64,000 nt of DNA, from positions 1,550,001 through 1,614,000 of the forward strand of contig JAQSEB010000109.1 of NCBI GenBank assembly GCA_030063045.1, read 5' to 3'. The notes below the pieces were generated by a model. The model was not told the DNA's origin and ran no database searches. It worked only from the letters and a program-made list of their open reading frames with translations. The DNA comes from Pratylenchus scribneri. Its lineage: Eukaryota > Nematoda > Chromadorea > Rhabditida > Pratylenchidae. The position numbers and the translations under genes were made by a program. Within the stretch, counting starts at the first letter, position 1. Each line of letters begins with the position of its first letter. Of the stretch, positions 63,290 through 64,000 are shown one piece after another.

Positions 63290-64000
63290 GCTATTTATTT
63301 GTCGAAAAAAATTAAAAATGTCGAATAGAGTATTGAAAAAGTCGAAAAGATTATAACGGTTTAGTGGTTTGTCCTGCTGGACCCCCAAAATTGAAACCCA
63401 ATTGATAGATCTCGTCAAGACGTCTATAATGGTATATAATTTGTCATGGTTTAATTAGAAATTAAAGGTATTTATTTAACCACTTAAACCATCTTGTGGG
63501 TTTTGGTTCAAAACCAATTAATCAATGACAAATTATATACCAATCGACGCGTCTTGACCATACATGCGCTGGGGGGGGGGGGGGACTGTCCCCCCCGGGT
63601 AGTAGTATTTGAAAATTTTGAAAAAGTGGGTAGTAATTGGTAGTATTTTGCCCATTACTACCCATTTTTTGGCCCTTTTTCCTCCTAAAAATGGGTAAAA
63701 ATCTTAAAATTTTTCTTCTGCGGCGCCTATCGGCACCGCAGTAGTATTTTAACGGTATTTTCTCCGATTATTTGGCAAAAATATAAAATTTTTTAGGTTT
63801 TTTATCATATAATATATGAAATTTTCTAGAAAACTACTCACTTTTATCCATTTTTTCCAAAAAAGATACCTTGTTTTCGGTGGGTAGTATCGGAACAAAA
63901 AAAATTTTTTTCGACCTTTTTTTAAGTGGGTAGTACCCGACCAAAGTGCCCCCCCCAAGCGCATGTATGGTGTTGACGAGCTCTATCCAACGGTATATGG
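63290..64000. mobile_element. Foldback element of the GACGCGTC family, interrupted, runs off the window
   Basis: The left part (63290-63558) has AACGGTTTAGTGGTTTGTCC and TAGATCTCGTCAAGACG, then the inner right arm up to CGACGCGTCTTGA. The rest (TTGACGAGCTCTATCCAACG) continues at 63973 after a younger insertion. Confidence 0.75.
63559..63970. mobile_element. Element with CATACATGCGC ends nested in the foldback element
   Basis: Ends CCATACATGCGC and GCGCATGTATGG are inverted repeats, each followed inward by a long G or C run. The word TTGAC occurs on both sides (63554-63558 and 63973-63977). About 410 bp. The interior has GGTAGTA words and the palindrome CTGCGGCGCCTATCGGCACCGCAG in two halves (CTGCGGCGCC / GGCACCGCAG). 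No coding sequence. Confidence 0.75.

Overview
The window looks like nuclear DNA of a nematode. It is very AT-rich, its genes have many introns (several of about 40 to 60 bp), and it carries families typical of nematodes: a supplementary-type nuclear hormone receptor, serpentine chemoreceptors of the str and srt type, secreted proteins with no clear relatives, and a FLYWCH finger gene. The species cannot be named from this sequence. A clade IV (tylenchid-like) nematode is a guess. I rebuilt gene models by hand, joining exons at GT/AG sites and requiring codon phase to hold across each junction. Eight genes closed into full-length reading frames.

Left part (1-9.2 kb): a FLYWCH finger exon and a Ulp1-type cysteine protease gene that share a C-terminal tail; a small secreted protein gene; a 44-bp tandem array split by a 0.6-kb foldback element; and an intact five-exon str-type chemoreceptor. 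Next (9.2-19.4 kb): an srt-type chemoreceptor of doubtful integrity inside a nest of inverted repeats, then an intact 446-residue nuclear receptor facing an inverted, broken copy of itself. A hAT element with a perfect 8-bp target duplication sits in the last intron of the intact copy.

Middle (19.6-36 kb): an 18-bp minisatellite with two copies of a foldback element; a complete 14-exon glutamine synthetase gene with one GC-AG intron and a 25-nt microexon; a 31-bp array; a secreted cysteine-containing protein gene with a second copy of the same hAT element in an intron; a Gln/His-rich protein gene of unknown function; and a tRNA-Asn gene with a 13-nt intron. A hAT transposon that has lost its catalytic core follows at 36.8-38.4 kb.

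Right part (38.4-64 kb): degenerate repeats, then about 10.5 kb of a 61-bp satellite with higher-order structure, then the most unusual region. At 53.4-63.3 kb three tandem minus-strand genes encode mitochondrially targeted proteins. Two of them have the membrane-segment / intermembrane-space domain / membrane-segment architecture of the N-terminal part of m-AAA proteases (paraplegin/AFG3L2, FtsH extracellular domain) but stop before any AAA ATPase or peptidase domain. The third, cut by the window edge, carries the intermembrane-space module twice. Six introns of this cluster hold copies of one foldback element family.
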